Numbered from the stretch's first letter, positions 10,095 to 18,959 are shown. The stretch: DNA of 64,000 bases from Clostridia bacterium (GCA_017936375.1 JAGBFR010000059.1:20971-84970), one strand, 5' to 3'. The notes: generated by a model not told the origin, from the letters alone. Made by a program: numbers and translations.

Positions 10095-10841
10095 TTACTT
10101 CCCCTCGACCCATTCGTCGATCATCTGCCTGACCGAGCGGGACATCTCCCGGCTGAAGTCGCAGTTCCACTTGCGCTTGGTAAAGGCCAGCAGCCAGCGG
10201 TCAAAGTCCTCGCCGGAGAGGCCCTGACGGCGCTCCAGCATCGCGCGGAAGCCCTCCGCACCCGCGGGGCGATAGCTGTTCTCATGCACGACGTCGGCGA
10301 TCTCAAAGCGCGGGGGCTTGACCCGCTCGCGCTGCTGCTGCGTCGGCACGCCGACGACCACCATGCACACGGGCTTGACATACTCCGGCAGGCCGAGGAT
10401 CGCGCGCTGCACGTCGCAGTTCTCCATGATATCGCCGATGTAGCAGGAGCCGTAGCCCAGCGCGTCCGCCGCGACGACGGCGCTCTGCGCGGCGATCACG
10501 GTGTCGCTCATCGCCAGCAGGAAGTCGCCCTCCGCAGGCTGACGGAGCGCCTCGCCGAGTTCGACCGTCTTGAACAGATCGAACCAGCGCTTATAATCCG
10601 CGCAGAAGACCAGCACCAGCGGCGCCTTGGCGATGAAGGGCTGATTATCGCAGGAAACAGCCAGCGCGTCCTTCTTCTGCTGATCGGTCACGTGGATCGC
10701 CGTCCAGAGGGTCATATTGCCCGCGGTCGGCGCCTGCACGGCGGCGGCAAGGATGGCCTGCACGTCCTCGTGCGGGATCTCCTGCTTCTCATATGCGCGC
10801 ACGCTCTTGCGCGCCATCAGCTGTCTGATCGTGTCATTCAT
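10095..10841 (-). CDS. Nitroreductase family protein
   Basis: 248 residues. The N-terminus has the FMN-phosphate-contacting RKSVRAYEKQEIP block (about 11-23), followed by AAVQAPTAGNMTLW; VAADALGYGSCYIG in the middle is another hallmark of the family. These flavoenzymes reduce nitro groups, quinones or flavins with NAD(P)H; the physiological substrate is unknown. The ATG overlaps the rsmI stop (ATGAATGA), so it is translationally coupled to rsmI. An in-frame ATG at 10868 lies inside rsmI and lacks an RBS. Confidence 0.88.
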   Translation of the reverse strand: MNDTIRQLMARKSVRAYEKQEIPHEDVQAILAAAVQAPTAGNMTLWTAIHVTDQQKKDALAVSCDNQPFIAKAPLVLVFCADYKRWFDLFKTVELGEALRQPAEGDFLLAMSDTVIAAQSAVVAADALGYGSCYIGDIMENCDVQRAILGLPEYVKPVCMVVVGVPTQQQRERVKPPRFEIADVVHENSYRPAGAEGFRAMLERRQGLSGEDFDRWLLAFTKRKWNCDFSREMSRSVRQMIDEWVEGK

Positions 10842-11733
10842 CGTCCTCTTCCTCCCCGTCGTCTTCATCGCTCATCAGGTCCTCAAGGAAGCGCTGCACC
10901 GCCGTGCGCGCGCGGTAGGCGTCGTTGCGCTTTGCGCCGCGCGCGATCAGCCGCTCGCCCGCCTCGCGCAGGTCGCAGCCCTCCATCAGCGCCTCAAAGA
11001 TCTGCGCCTCGAGGCTCGCCGAGGAGGCGGCCTCCTGCGCCTCGGTCTCTGCGGCGCTCATGTCGAGCACGAGGCAGTACTCGCCCTTCTCCGCCTTCTC
11101 ATTCGCCTCGAGCATGGAAAGCACCTCGCCCGCCTCGCCGCGGATGGTCTTTTCATAGAGCTTGGTCAGGTCGCAGCTGGCGGAGACGAGGCAGCCAGGC
11201 AGCGTCTCGGCGATCGTGCGCACGAGCTCGATGACCCTGTGCGGGCTCTCATGCACCACGCCGATGGGCACGCCGCTGCGCTTCATGGACAGGAGCTTTT
11301 CACGCAGCTCCTTCTTCTGCCGGGGCAGGAAGCCGTAGAACGCGAACTCCCGCGTGTCAAATCCGCTGACGGAGAGCGCGCTGGCCATGGCCGTCGGCCC
11401 GGGGACGGCGAGGACCTCGATCCCCAGCGCCGCCGCCTCGCGCACGAGCACGCTGCCCGGGTCGGAGATGCAGGGCGTGCCCGCATCGGTGACGACAGCG
11501 ACGGTCAGATCCTCCTCCAGCATCCGCTGAGGCAGGGACGCGGCGCGGTGCTCCTCGTTATGCTGATGATTGGAGATGCAGGGTGTGTCAATCCCGAAGT
11601 GATTGAGCAGCGCGCGGGTGACGCGCGTATCCTCCGCGGCGATGAGATCGGCGTTCTTCAGCGTCTCGATGGCGCGCGGGGTCATATCGGAAAGGTTGCC
11701 GATCGGCGTGGCAACGACGTAAAGACGGGGCAT
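10834..11733 (-). CDS. rsmI: 16S rRNA 2'-O-ribose C1402 methyltransferase RsmI
   Basis: 299 residues. ATPIGNLSDMTPRAIETL near the N-terminus and AAEDTRVTRALLNHF are signature stretches of the RsmI/YraL tetrapyrrole-methylase-fold family; PGPTAMASALSVSG follows in the middle. It 2'-O-methylates C1402 of 16S rRNA in the small subunit decoding centre using SAM. The C-terminus is very acidic (EDDGEEEDDE). The start is chosen by RBS GGAGGG seven bases upstream. rsmH, which N4-methylates the same nucleotide, lies two genes upstream. Confidence 0.95.
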   Translation of the reverse strand: MPRLYVVATPIGNLSDMTPRAIETLKNADLIAAEDTRVTRALLNHFGIDTPCISNHQHNEEHRAASLPQRMLEEDLTVAVVTDAGTPCISDPGSVLVREAAALGIEVLAVPGPTAMASALSVSGFDTREFAFYGFLPRQKKELREKLLSMKRSGVPIGVVHESPHRVIELVRTIAETLPGCLVSASCDLTKLYEKTIRGEAGEVLSMLEANEKAEKGEYCLVLDMSAAETEAQEAASSASLEAQIFEALMEGCDLREAGERLIARGAKRNDAYRARTAVQRFLEDLMSDEDDGEEEDDE

Positions 11734-11761
11734 GGGCTTCCCTCCTTGGGTTGATACAGGC

Positions 11762-11790
11762 ATTATACCAGATTCCGCCGCAAAAGAAAA
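11762..11790 (-). promoter_or_regulatory. Extended -10 promoter of rsmI-nitroreductase
   Basis: Minus strand: TGG-TATAAT extended -10 (TATAAT at 11767-11762) with a weak TTTTCT at -35 (11790-11785), just after the upstream terminator. Confidence 0.6.
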
Positions 11791-11809
11791 GCGGCCCGTA
11801 AGGCCGCTT
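11785..11809 (-). terminator. Terminator upstream of rsmI
   Basis: AAGCGGCC (11789-11796) / GGCCGCTT (11802-11809) stem followed on the minus strand by TTCTTTTG. It would end transcripts of the PNPOx-family gene after they cross a repeat element. Confidence 0.75.
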
Positions 11810-11846
11810 GTTCATCCGATTGAGGCCGATCTGCATACGCCGCTCA

Positions 11847-11976
11847 CAACCTCACCCGCCCCTTCGGGGCACCCTCCCCTCCCAGGGGAGGGCTTTTGGT
11901 TTTGCTATATCCGTAACTCCTAAGCCTTCCCCTGAGAGGGGAAGGTGGATCGCCGTAGGCGAGACGGATGAGGTTC
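11847..11976. repeat. Family A composite repeat (inverted pair)
   Basis: A plus-oriented A module (ACCTCACCCGCC...AGGGGAGGGCTTTTGG) and a minus-oriented one (AAGCCTTCCCCT...GACGGATGAGGTT) are separated by ~22 bp. The whole lies between the PNPOx-family gene and rsmI. Confidence 0.8.
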
Positions 11977-11995
11977 TCCCGTAAGGCCGCTCCTG

Positions 11996-12442
11996 TCAGT
12001 CATGATGCTTCCCCGTGATCTGCTCCGCGTCAAGCGCCAGCACGCAGGTGACGCGCAGCATCTCCTCCGGGAAATCAAACGTGCGCCCGGGCGCGTAATG
12101 CGCCATGAGCATGCGCAGGCCGTGCACCTTCTCCTCCCCCTCGAGGAAGCGGAGGCGGCCGCCGCCGCACACGCTGTCAAAGGACGACGTGCCGCTGCAG
12201 CCCGCGCCCTCCGTGCCGTAGACGCGGTTATTGACATAGACGGTGAAGGCCGCGCGCGGGTCGGCCTGCGCCCGTCGGATCTTCTCCCCCTTCGCCGCGC
12301 CGTGGAGATAGAGCGTAAAGCGCCCGTCCCTCTCCTCATAGCCGTAATTCATCGGGATGACGTACGGCGCATCCCCGGCAAAGGCGATGCTCGCCGCCTG
12401 CCCGCGCTCCAATACGGCGCGCAGCGCGGCAATGTCCGTCAT
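11996..12442 (-). CDS. Pyridoxamine 5'-phosphate oxidase-fold flavin-binding protein (NimA-like)
   Basis: 148 residues. The sequence ASIAFAGDAPYVIPMNYGYEE followed later by LHGAAKGEKI is the flavin-binding split-barrel pattern of the NimA/flavin-nucleotide-binding family (COG3467). It lacks the residues of true PdxH. Members include nitroimidazole-resistance reductases, but most are uncharacterised, so no resistance claim is made. The start is chosen by GAGGAGGAAGG seven bases upstream, right after the rsmH stop, so it is in the same operon. Confidence 0.8.
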   Translation of the reverse strand: MTDIAALRAVLERGQAASIAFAGDAPYVIPMNYGYEERDGRFTLYLHGAAKGEKIRRAQADPRAAFTVYVNNRVYGTEGAGCSGTSSFDSVCGGGRLRFLEGEEKVHGLRMLMAHYAPGRTFDFPEEMLRVTCVLALDAEQITGKHHD

Positions 12443-12459
12443 CTCACGGTCCTTCCTCC

Positions 12460-13422
12460 TCACAGCTTTTCACATCCCCTCAGCATGGCGCTCCTCGAGC
12501 GCGCGTTGACCTCGATCTCCTCTTTGGACGGCTTCACGCCGCCGCCGGACAGCACCTTGACCACCGGCGTCTTTCCGCAGATGCACACGGGGATCCTCGG
12601 CGGGCAGGTGCAGGGATTTTGCAGGGTGCGCAGCGTCTGCTTGGCGATGCGGTCCTCGAGAGAATGGAACGTGATCACCGCCAGACGCCCGCCCGGGGCG
12701 AGGAGGTCGACCATGTCCTGCAGGGCGTTTTTGAGCGGGTCGAGCTCGTCGTTGACCGCGATGCGCAGCGCCTGGAAGGTGCGCCGCGCGCTGTGACCGC
12801 TGTCCTGCATGCGGATCTTCTTCGGGATCGCCGCGTCGACGCAGGCGACGAGATCGCCCGTCGTCTCAAGGGGCTTCTTCGCCCGGTGCTCGATGATGAT
12901 GTCCGCGATGCGCGCGGCCCACTTCTCCTCCGCATACTCACGCAGGATGCGGGTGATCTCCGCCTTGTCCCACGTGTTGCAGATGTCCGCGGCAGTCAGC
13001 GGCTGATCCTGATCCATGCGCATATCCAGCGGCGCGTCGGCGTGATAGGAAAAGCCGCGCTCTGCGGTGTCAAGCTGATAGGAGCTCACGCCCAGGTCGA
13101 CCATCATGCCGTCGATCCGGGTCACGCCGCGCTCGGCGAGCAGCGCCTTCACGTCGTGGAAATTGCCCTTGATCGCGGTAAAATTGCCCGCGCCGGAAAG
13201 CCGGGCGGACGCCGCGGCGAGCGCGTCGTTATCCCGGTCGATGCCGTAGAGATGGCCCGTGCCGTTCAGCCTGCGCAGGATCTCCTCGCTGTGGCCGCCG
13301 CCGCCGAGCGTGCCGTCCACATAGACGCCGCCCTCGCGCACATTCAGCATATCGACCGTCTCATGGAGCATGACGCTCACATGGGAGAACTTCACCGGGG
13401 ACGCATTATGTTCAGATGACAT
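12460..13422 (-). CDS. rsmH: 16S rRNA N4-cytosine C1402 methyltransferase RsmH (MraW)
   Basis: 320 residues. The block HVSVMLHETVDML, then DGTLGGGGHSEEIL, and the later FSYHADAPLDMRMD are diagnostic of RsmH. It N4-methylates C1402 of 16S rRNA. The start is set by AAAGGAG seven bases upstream and overlaps the end of folC by 11 bases. RsmH is normally in the mraZ-mraW-ftsL cell-division cluster; here no mraZ, ftsL or penicillin-binding protein is adjacent. It sits in the valS-folC operon and close to rsmI, whose product modifies the same base. Confidence 0.96.
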   Translation of the reverse strand: MSSEHNASPVKFSHVSVMLHETVDMLNVREGGVYVDGTLGGGGHSEEILRRLNGTGHLYGIDRDNDALAAASARLSGAGNFTAIKGNFHDVKALLAERGVTRIDGMMVDLGVSSYQLDTAERGFSYHADAPLDMRMDQDQPLTAADICNTWDKAEITRILREYAEEKWAARIADIIIEHRAKKPLETTGDLVACVDAAIPKKIRMQDSGHSARRTFQALRIAVNDELDPLKNALQDMVDLLAPGGRLAVITFHSLEDRIAKQTLRTLQNPCTCPPRIPVCICGKTPVVKVLSGGGVKPSKEEIEVNARSRSAMLRGCEKL

Positions 13423-14701
13423 CAGAAAACTCCTTTTCCCCGCGCAGCAGCGTGCGCATTTCACCGATCAGATACAGCGAGCCGCAGACGAGCACCTGCC
13501 CGTCCGGCCCGGCGAGGGATCGCGCCTGCGCCAGCGCATCGGCAGGACGATCCTGCGCATAAGCGCGCAGGCCGAGGGACGCAAACACGCCGGCCAGCTT
13601 CCCGGCAGCCATGGCGCGCGGATTGGGCGGCGCGGTGCAGACCACGCAGCGCACGCGCGGGGCAAGGCGCTCGCACATCTTCTGCGTCTCCTTGTCCTCG
13701 AGCATGCCGGTGACCAGCACGGTGCGCTCCTTGGGCAGCCATGCGTCGCAGTAGGCGCACAGCGCGCGCACGCCGGGGTCGTTATGCGCGCCGTCCAAAA
13801 GCACGTGGCCAAAGCGCTCCAGCCGCCCGGGCCAGCGCACGGCCTCCATGCCCCTGCGCACGGCCTCCAGCGGAATCTGAGCGCCCTGCGCACGCAGCGC
13901 GGAAAGCGCGCCCAGCGCCGCGCAGGCATTCTCCGCCTGATGCCGCCCGCGAAGGGCGACGCGGAGCGATTTGATCGTCTGCTCGTGCAGGCGCACGTCG
14001 AAGGTCACGCCGTCCGCCGTCTCGGCGACATTCTGCGCGTCGGGGTCGTAGACGGTGCAGTCCTTGCCTTTTGCCGCGGCCATGAGCACATCCAGCGCCT
14101 CATGCCGCTGCGGGCCGAGCGCCACGGGCACGCGGCGTTTCATGATCCCCGCCTTTTCCAGCGCGATCTCCCCGATCGTGGAGCCGAGGTACTCCATGTG
14201 ATCCATGCCGACCTCGGTGATCACGCAGACCTTGGGGGTGATGATATTTGTTGGGTCCAGCCGCCCGCCGAGGCCCACCTCGATGATGGCGAAGTCGACC
14301 TTCTCCTGCGCAAACGCGCAAAACGCCAGCGCCGTGCCCAATTCAAACTCGGTGACAGCGATCCCCTCGTCCATCAGGGCCTGCACGGCGGGCCACACGC
14401 GCTCCACCAGCGCGGCGAGCGCGTCGCCTGAAACGGGCGCGCCGTTTATGCGGATGCGCTCGTTATAGACCTCGATATAGGGCGATGTGTACATGCCCGT
14501 CTTATAGCCCGCCTCGCGCAGGCAGCGCTCGATCATCGCGCAGCAGGAGCCCTTGCCGTTCGTGCCGGCGACATGGATCATCGAAAGGCGCTCCTGCGGA
14601 TTGCCCAGCCTGTCCATCAGGGCGCGCATATTCAGAAGGCCGTTCTTCTTCCCCGTGGGGTATACGCTGTGGATTTTTGCGATGGCTTCCTGTTCGGTCA
14701 T
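13412..14701 (-). CDS. folC: Bifunctional dihydrofolate / folylpolyglutamate synthase
   Basis: 429 residues, the usual length. The P-loop is HVAGTNGKGS (about 44-53), and the ligase block DPTNIITPKVCVITEVGMDHMEYLG is present. It ligates glutamate to dihydropteroate and to tetrahydrofolates with ATP. It follows valS as in Bacillus subtilis (valS-folC), here with a hairpin in the 72-base gap. The start has GTGAGG nine bases upstream. Confidence 0.94.
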   Translation of the reverse strand: MTEQEAIAKIHSVYPTGKKNGLLNMRALMDRLGNPQERLSMIHVAGTNGKGSCCAMIERCLREAGYKTGMYTSPYIEVYNERIRINGAPVSGDALAALVERVWPAVQALMDEGIAVTEFELGTALAFCAFAQEKVDFAIIEVGLGGRLDPTNIITPKVCVITEVGMDHMEYLGSTIGEIALEKAGIMKRRVPVALGPQRHEALDVLMAAAKGKDCTVYDPDAQNVAETADGVTFDVRLHEQTIKSLRVALRGRHQAENACAALGALSALRAQGAQIPLEAVRRGMEAVRWPGRLERFGHVLLDGAHNDPGVRALCAYCDAWLPKERTVLVTGMLEDKETQKMCERLAPRVRCVVCTAPPNPRAMAAGKLAGVFASLGLRAYAQDRPADALAQARSLAGPDGQVLVCGSLYLIGEMRTLLRGEKEFSDVI

Positions 14702-14736
14702 GGAATCGCCTCACTTTCTCCGTAAAACACACTCAA

Positions 14737-14765
14737 AGGGGCTGTCAGATATCCCGACAGCCCCT
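14737..14765. terminator. Hairpin between valS and folC
   Basis: 10-bp perfect stem AGGGGCTGTC (14737-14746) / GACAGCCCCT (14756-14765). On the minus strand it is followed by TTGAGTGTGTTTT, a poor U-tract, so it may only partly terminate after valS. Confidence 0.6.
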
Positions 14766-14773
14766 CTATTTTA

Positions 14774-17482
14774 TCACATATTCTTCAGATCATCAATGCG
14801 CGCGTTGAGCTTGGCGAGCTTGTCGCGGGAGACCTCCAGCTTCGCCTTCTCCTGCTCGACGAGCTGAGCCGGCGCCTTGGCGAGGAAGCCCTGATTGGAA
14901 AGCTTGCCCTCGGCACGCTGAATGTCGCGCGCCACGCTCTCGGCCTCCTTGGTCAGGCGGGCGATCTCCTTGTCCAGATCGACCAGATCGCCCAGCGGGA
15001 TAAAGAGCTCGGCCGCCTCGGACACGGCGGAAACCACCTTGCCCTGCGCATTCTCCTGCGCGGCGAGCAGCTGCATCTCGCTCACCCACGCCAGACGCTT
15101 GAGGTATTCCTCCGCGCCGGCCATGGCCTTCTCCCAGCCGTCCTTCGGGCGGACGATCAGGTGCGCACGCTTGCCCACGGCCACGTTCATCTCCGCGCGC
15201 AGGTTGCGCACGGCGCGGATGACATCCATCGTGCCCTCCATCTCACGCGCAGCCTCGGGGAAGACATACGCCGCCTCGCACTCCGGCCAGCTGGCGAGCA
15301 TGATCGTGCCCTCCGTGCCCGGGATGTAGCGATAGACCGCATCGGTGATGAACGGCATGAACGGATGGAGCATCTTGAGCAGGGCGATGAGCACGTAGCG
15401 CAGCACGGCGCAGGTCGCCTTGCGGGCGTCCTGATCCTCGCCGTTCAGGGTGACCTTCGCCAGCTCGATATACCAGTCGCAGAACTCGCTCCACGCGAAG
15501 TCATAGATCTTCTGTGCGGCGAGGCCGAGGTCGTACTCCTCAAAGTGCGCGGTGACCTCGCGGATCGTCTCGTCCAGACGGGTGAGGATCCACTTGTCCG
15601 CGGCGGAGAAGGTCTTGCCCTCCATCGCCTCGGCGGTCTCGCCCAGATTCATGAGCACAAAGCGGCTCGCATTCCAGATCTTATTGGCAAAGTTGCGGGC
15701 AGACTCCACCTTGTCCGTGGAGAAGCGCATGTCGTTGCCCGGGGAGACGCCCATGGACAGCGAGAAGCGCAGCGCGTCCGCGCCGTACTGGTCGATGACC
15801 TCCAGCGGGTCGACGCCGTTGCCCAGGGACTTACTCATCTTGCGGCCCAGCGCGTCGCGCACGAGGCCGTGGATGAGCACGGTGTGGAACGGGGTCTCCT
15901 CCATGTCCGCAAGGCCCATGGTGATCATGCGGGACACCCAGAAGGTGATGATGTCATAGCCGGTGACCAGCACGTCCGTCGGGTAGAAGTACTTGAGGTC
16001 CTCGGTGTTATCCGGCCAGCCGAGCGTGGAGAACGGCCAGAGCGCAGAAGAGAACCACGTATCCAGCACATCCTCGTCCTGATGGATGTTCTTGGACGCG
16101 CACTTGGTGCACTGGCACGGATCCTCGCGCAGGACCATCATCTCGCCGCAGTCGTCGCAGTACCACACCGGGATGCGGTGGCCCCACCAGAGCTGGCGGG
16201 AGATGCACCAGTCGCGGATGTTTTCCATCCAGTTCATGTAGTTCTTGGTGAAGCGCTCCGGCACGAACTGGGTCCTGCCGTCCTTGACCGCGGCGATCGC
16301 CGGGTCGGTCACGGGCTTCATCTCGATGAACCACTGCTTGGAGATCATCGGCTCAATGGCGGTCTTGGAGTGGCGGTAGCACACACCGACCTCATGCTTG
16401 AGCGGCTCCACTTCCTTGAGCAGGCCCAGCTCGGTCATGTCGGCGACGATGGCCTTGCGGGCGTCCTCGGTGGTCATGCCGGCGTACTTGCCGCAGTCGA
16501 GCACCTCGGGCTCATTCTTGCCGCCCTTGCCGGAGGCGATGAGCTCCTCATAGGCCGCCTTGTCCTCGCTGCCTGTCATGTGGCCGTCGTAGGTGAACAC
16601 GCGCACCAGCGGCAGGTCGTGGCGCTGGCCGACCTCGTAGTCGTTCGGGTCGTGGGCCGGGGTGATCTTGACCACGCCGGTGCCCTTCTCCATATCGGCA
16701 TGCTCGTCGCAGACGATCGGGATCTCCTTGTTGATCAGCGGGAGCACGACGTGGCAGCCGTGCAGATGCTGATAGCGCGGATCCTCCGGGTTGATGGCCA
16801 CGGCGGTATCGCCGAGCATCGTCTCCGGGCGGGTGGTGGCCAGCTCGAGGTATTCGCCCGTCTCCTTGACCGGATAGAGCAGATGCCAGAAGCTGCCGTC
16901 CATCTCCTTGTGCTCGACCTCCGCGTCGGAGATCGCGCTCTGGCACATCGGGCACCAGTTCACCAGGCGGTTGCCGCGGTAGATGAGGCCCTTCTCATAC
17001 AGGCGGCAGAAATTCTCGCGCACGGCGCGGGAGCAGCCCTCGTCCATGGTGAAGCGCTCGCGGCTCCAGTCGCAGGAGACGCCCATGCGGCGCTGCTGGT
17101 GGACGATGCGTCCGCCGTAGTCCTTCTTCCACTGCCAGGCGCGCTCGAGGAAACGCTCGCGGCCCAGGCTCTTCTTCGTCAGGCCTTCCTTCGCCATAGC
17201 CTCGACGATCTTGACCTCGGTGGCGATGGCAGCATGGTCGGTGCCCGGCAGCCAGAGGGTCGGGTCGCCCTTCATGCGGTGATAGCGGATGAGGCCGTCC
17301 TGCTGGGTGCAGTCCATCGCATGGCCCATGTGCAGCTGGCCGGTGATATTGGGCGGCGGCATCACGATGGTGAAGGGCTTCTTGCCCTCCACGCGCTTGG
17401 CGATGAACGCGCCGGACTCCTCCCACTCGCGGTAGAGGTCAGCCTCAATCGCTTGAGGATTGTACACTTTTTCCATTTCCAT
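14774..17482 (-). CDS. valS: Valyl-tRNA synthetase
   Basis: 902 residues. Class I motifs are present: HMGH in PPNITGQLHMGHAM (about 40-53) and KMSKS in GRKMSKSLGNG (about 520). Also visible are the editing domain with TTRPETMLGDTAVA and a C-terminal coiled coil (LGDLVDLDKEIARL...), typical of ValRS. It charges tRNA-Val and hydrolyses mischarged Thr-tRNA-Val. Several ATGs are near the start; the one at 17482 is preceded by AAAGGAG at nine bases. A valine-type T-box lies upstream, with a 55-residue gene in between. Confidence 0.97.
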   Translation of the reverse strand: MEMEKVYNPQAIEADLYREWEESGAFIAKRVEGKKPFTIVMPPPNITGQLHMGHAMDCTQQDGLIRYHRMKGDPTLWLPGTDHAAIATEVKIVEAMAKEGLTKKSLGRERFLERAWQWKKDYGGRIVHQQRRMGVSCDWSRERFTMDEGCSRAVRENFCRLYEKGLIYRGNRLVNWCPMCQSAISDAEVEHKEMDGSFWHLLYPVKETGEYLELATTRPETMLGDTAVAINPEDPRYQHLHGCHVVLPLINKEIPIVCDEHADMEKGTGVVKITPAHDPNDYEVGQRHDLPLVRVFTYDGHMTGSEDKAAYEELIASGKGGKNEPEVLDCGKYAGMTTEDARKAIVADMTELGLLKEVEPLKHEVGVCYRHSKTAIEPMISKQWFIEMKPVTDPAIAAVKDGRTQFVPERFTKNYMNWMENIRDWCISRQLWWGHRIPVWYCDDCGEMMVLREDPCQCTKCASKNIHQDEDVLDTWFSSALWPFSTLGWPDNTEDLKYFYPTDVLVTGYDIITFWVSRMITMGLADMEETPFHTVLIHGLVRDALGRKMSKSLGNGVDPLEVIDQYGADALRFSLSMGVSPGNDMRFSTDKVESARNFANKIWNASRFVLMNLGETAEAMEGKTFSAADKWILTRLDETIREVTAHFEEYDLGLAAQKIYDFAWSEFCDWYIELAKVTLNGEDQDARKATCAVLRYVLIALLKMLHPFMPFITDAVYRYIPGTEGTIMLASWPECEAAYVFPEAAREMEGTMDVIRAVRNLRAEMNVAVGKRAHLIVRPKDGWEKAMAGAEEYLKRLAWVSEMQLLAAQENAQGKVVSAVSEAAELFIPLGDLVDLDKEIARLTKEAESVARDIQRAEGKLSNQGFLAKAPAQLVEQEKAKLEVSRDKLAKLNARIDDLKNM

Positions 17483-17531
17483 TGTTTGCATCTCCTTTAT
17501 CGATAAAACGGTGTATGGACGAATTGGGTCA

Positions 17532-17699
17532 TCAGGGAACGAAGACGAGGATCGCGCCGACGAACGCCAGCATAACGCCCAGAACCCGCACCTGGTTGGC
17601 GTTCTCCTTCTTGCTGCACAGGTTCTCCCCAAAGAACGCAACAAACGCTCCGGCCAGCAGTACGCTCAGACCCGGAATCATCTCGGTGGTCAGATTCAT
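17532..17699 (-). CDS. 55-residue two-TM membrane protein between the T-box and valS
   Basis: A small ORF starting at ATG 17699, preceded by GAGGGTGAGGG. It has hydrophobic segments at about 7-24 and 38-53 joined by a short charged loop (GENLCSKKENANQVR). It ends 49 bases before the valS start and so is transcribed with valS under the T-box. I do not recognise the family. A longer reading from within the T-box sequence is ruled out because it would begin inside the antiterminator. It could be a leader-encoded regulator, a transport subunit or a new small protein. Confidence 0.65.
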   Translation of the reverse strand: MNLTTEMIPGLSVLLAGAFVAFFGENLCSKKENANQVRVLGVMLAFVGAILVFVP

Positions 17700-17726
17700 T
17701 CCCTCACCCTCTTTCTCTACACAAAC

Positions 17727-17990
17727 AAAAAAACAAGCGCTCACGTCCCAAAGGACGCAAGAGCGCTTGCGTGGTACCACCTTCATTTACGCCCGCACGG
17801 ACAAGACCGCAGGCGGACGCCTCTTGGCGCTGTATCGGGCGCACCCGTGCAGGCTATGGCCGCAGCCATCACCCGCCCCCTCCAAAGCGACATTCCGCGC
17901 GCATCCTTCCCGGGCGGCCTTTCAGCCCATGGGCCTGCCCTCTCTGACGGCGACGAGCGCGTACTCCTCTTTTTCATCAGGCGATATATG
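17727..17990 (-). ncRNA. T-box riboswitch, valine (specifier GUC)
   Basis: On the minus strand: GAGGAGTA and AGAGAGGG elements of stem I, a GGAAUGUCGC segment whose GUC is a Val codon in the position of a specifier loop, the invariant T-box AAGGTGGTACCACGC (around 17770-17783), and a terminator stem CAAGCGCTC...GAGCGCTTG (17734-17769) followed by seven T. It should read through when uncharged tRNA-Val(GAC) binds. The first gene after it is the 55-residue protein, then valS. The GUC assignment depends on the stem I fold. Confidence 0.93.
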
Positions 17991-17995
17991 AAATG

Positions 17996-18024
17996 ATTAT
18001 ACCCCGAGTTTTCCCCGTTGTCAA
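17996..18024 (-). promoter_or_regulatory. Consensus promoter of the valS T-box transcript
   Basis: Minus strand: TTGACA (18024-18019), 17-base spacer, TATAAT (18001-17996). The -35 overlaps the stop codon region of the upstream glycosyltransferase gene. Confidence 0.88.
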
Positions 18025-18896
18025 CAGGATTTTTCCCCGCCGGTCGCCGCCGCGCCGAGCCATCTCGCCTCAAGCGCTTCATACAGCGCGCTGCCGGTTT
18101 TGACCTTACGGCAGAAGAGGCAGCCGGATTCACCCACGCGCGCAAGGTCATGTTCGTCAAGCAGCGCGGGCGTGCCCCTGTGCGGCTCATCCCAGATGGA
18201 GAAGCGCAGCTCATTGCCCGTAATCTTCCCCTCCCACGGCGTGCCGGCAAAGGCATTCTGGAAGAAGAACTCCTCGGGGATGTAGGTGAACGTCAATCTG
18301 CGCAGGAGCTTCACATTCTGCGGGGCGGTCAGCGCATGCTCCGCCGCGGCGCGCGGCATGGAGAGCCAGACGAGCCCCTTGTACGGCACGCTCAGCTTCC
18401 TGCGGATATGCAGCATCTCCTGCCAGCGGTCAATGCGGCCGACGATGTTCTGCCCGCGCTCGCTCATGTCGCGGTAATTGACCCAGTGCATGAAGTGGAA
18501 ATGCTCGTAGCGATGCGCGAGCTCCGGGTAATCCGCCGTGCGGATCATCTGCATGTGGATGCGGTCGTCCCCGTCAAAGAAGCGCTCAAACTCGTCGGCG
18601 CTCACGCAGGGAAAATCCTGCGCGGAGATGAGGTGCAGATGCGTGACCCGCTCATCGCTGAGCGCCATGCGGCACAGATCGCAGAGCGCGTGCAGGTGGT
18701 GCACGCTGCCCCAGTTGACCTTGTAGCGGCGGATGGCGCGGACATTGTCCATCGCTTCAAGCTGCGCGGTCTGCTCATCCGTGACGGCGCACTTGGCGTC
18801 CACATGGACAAAGCACAGCGCGCGCTTTGCCAGCGCGGCGAGCGCGCGGCGCAGGCCCTCATAGTCCTGATAGGCGGTGATGATCATGGCATGCAT
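18021..18896 (-). CDS. Core-2/I-branching beta-1,6-N-acetylglucosaminyltransferase family protein (GT14)
   Basis: 291 residues. The early FVHVDAKC segment, the HLHLISAQDFPC block and later FFFQNAFAGTPWEGK match the Branch domain (PF02485). Bacterial members are probable glycosyltransferases for cell-surface polysaccharides, but few have known acceptors. No other glycan gene is adjacent. The start at 18896 is chosen by AAGGAGG eight bases upstream. In Bacillus this position after clpY is occupied by codY; here it is this enzyme. Confidence 0.82.
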   Translation of the reverse strand: MHAMIITAYQDYEGLRRALAALAKRALCFVHVDAKCAVTDEQTAQLEAMDNVRAIRRYKVNWGSVHHLHALCDLCRMALSDERVTHLHLISAQDFPCVSADEFERFFDGDDRIHMQMIRTADYPELAHRYEHFHFMHWVNYRDMSERGQNIVGRIDRWQEMLHIRRKLSVPYKGLVWLSMPRAAAEHALTAPQNVKLLRRLTFTYIPEEFFFQNAFAGTPWEGKITGNELRFSIWDEPHRGTPALLDEHDLARVGESGCLFCRKVKTGSALYEALEARWLGAAATGGEKSC

Positions 18897-18959
18897 GGCG
18901 ATGGCCTCCTTAATCAGCACAGCGTAATCCTTGGTGAACAGCGGTTCCGCCTGCGGGCG

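Noticed and set aside
11996-12442. nim nitroimidazole-resistance gene.
   Set aside because: The family is broad, and most members are not resistance genes.
17699-17786. N-terminal extension of the 55-residue protein starting in the T-box.
   Set aside because: The ATG lies within the conserved T-box/antiterminator and lacks an RBS.
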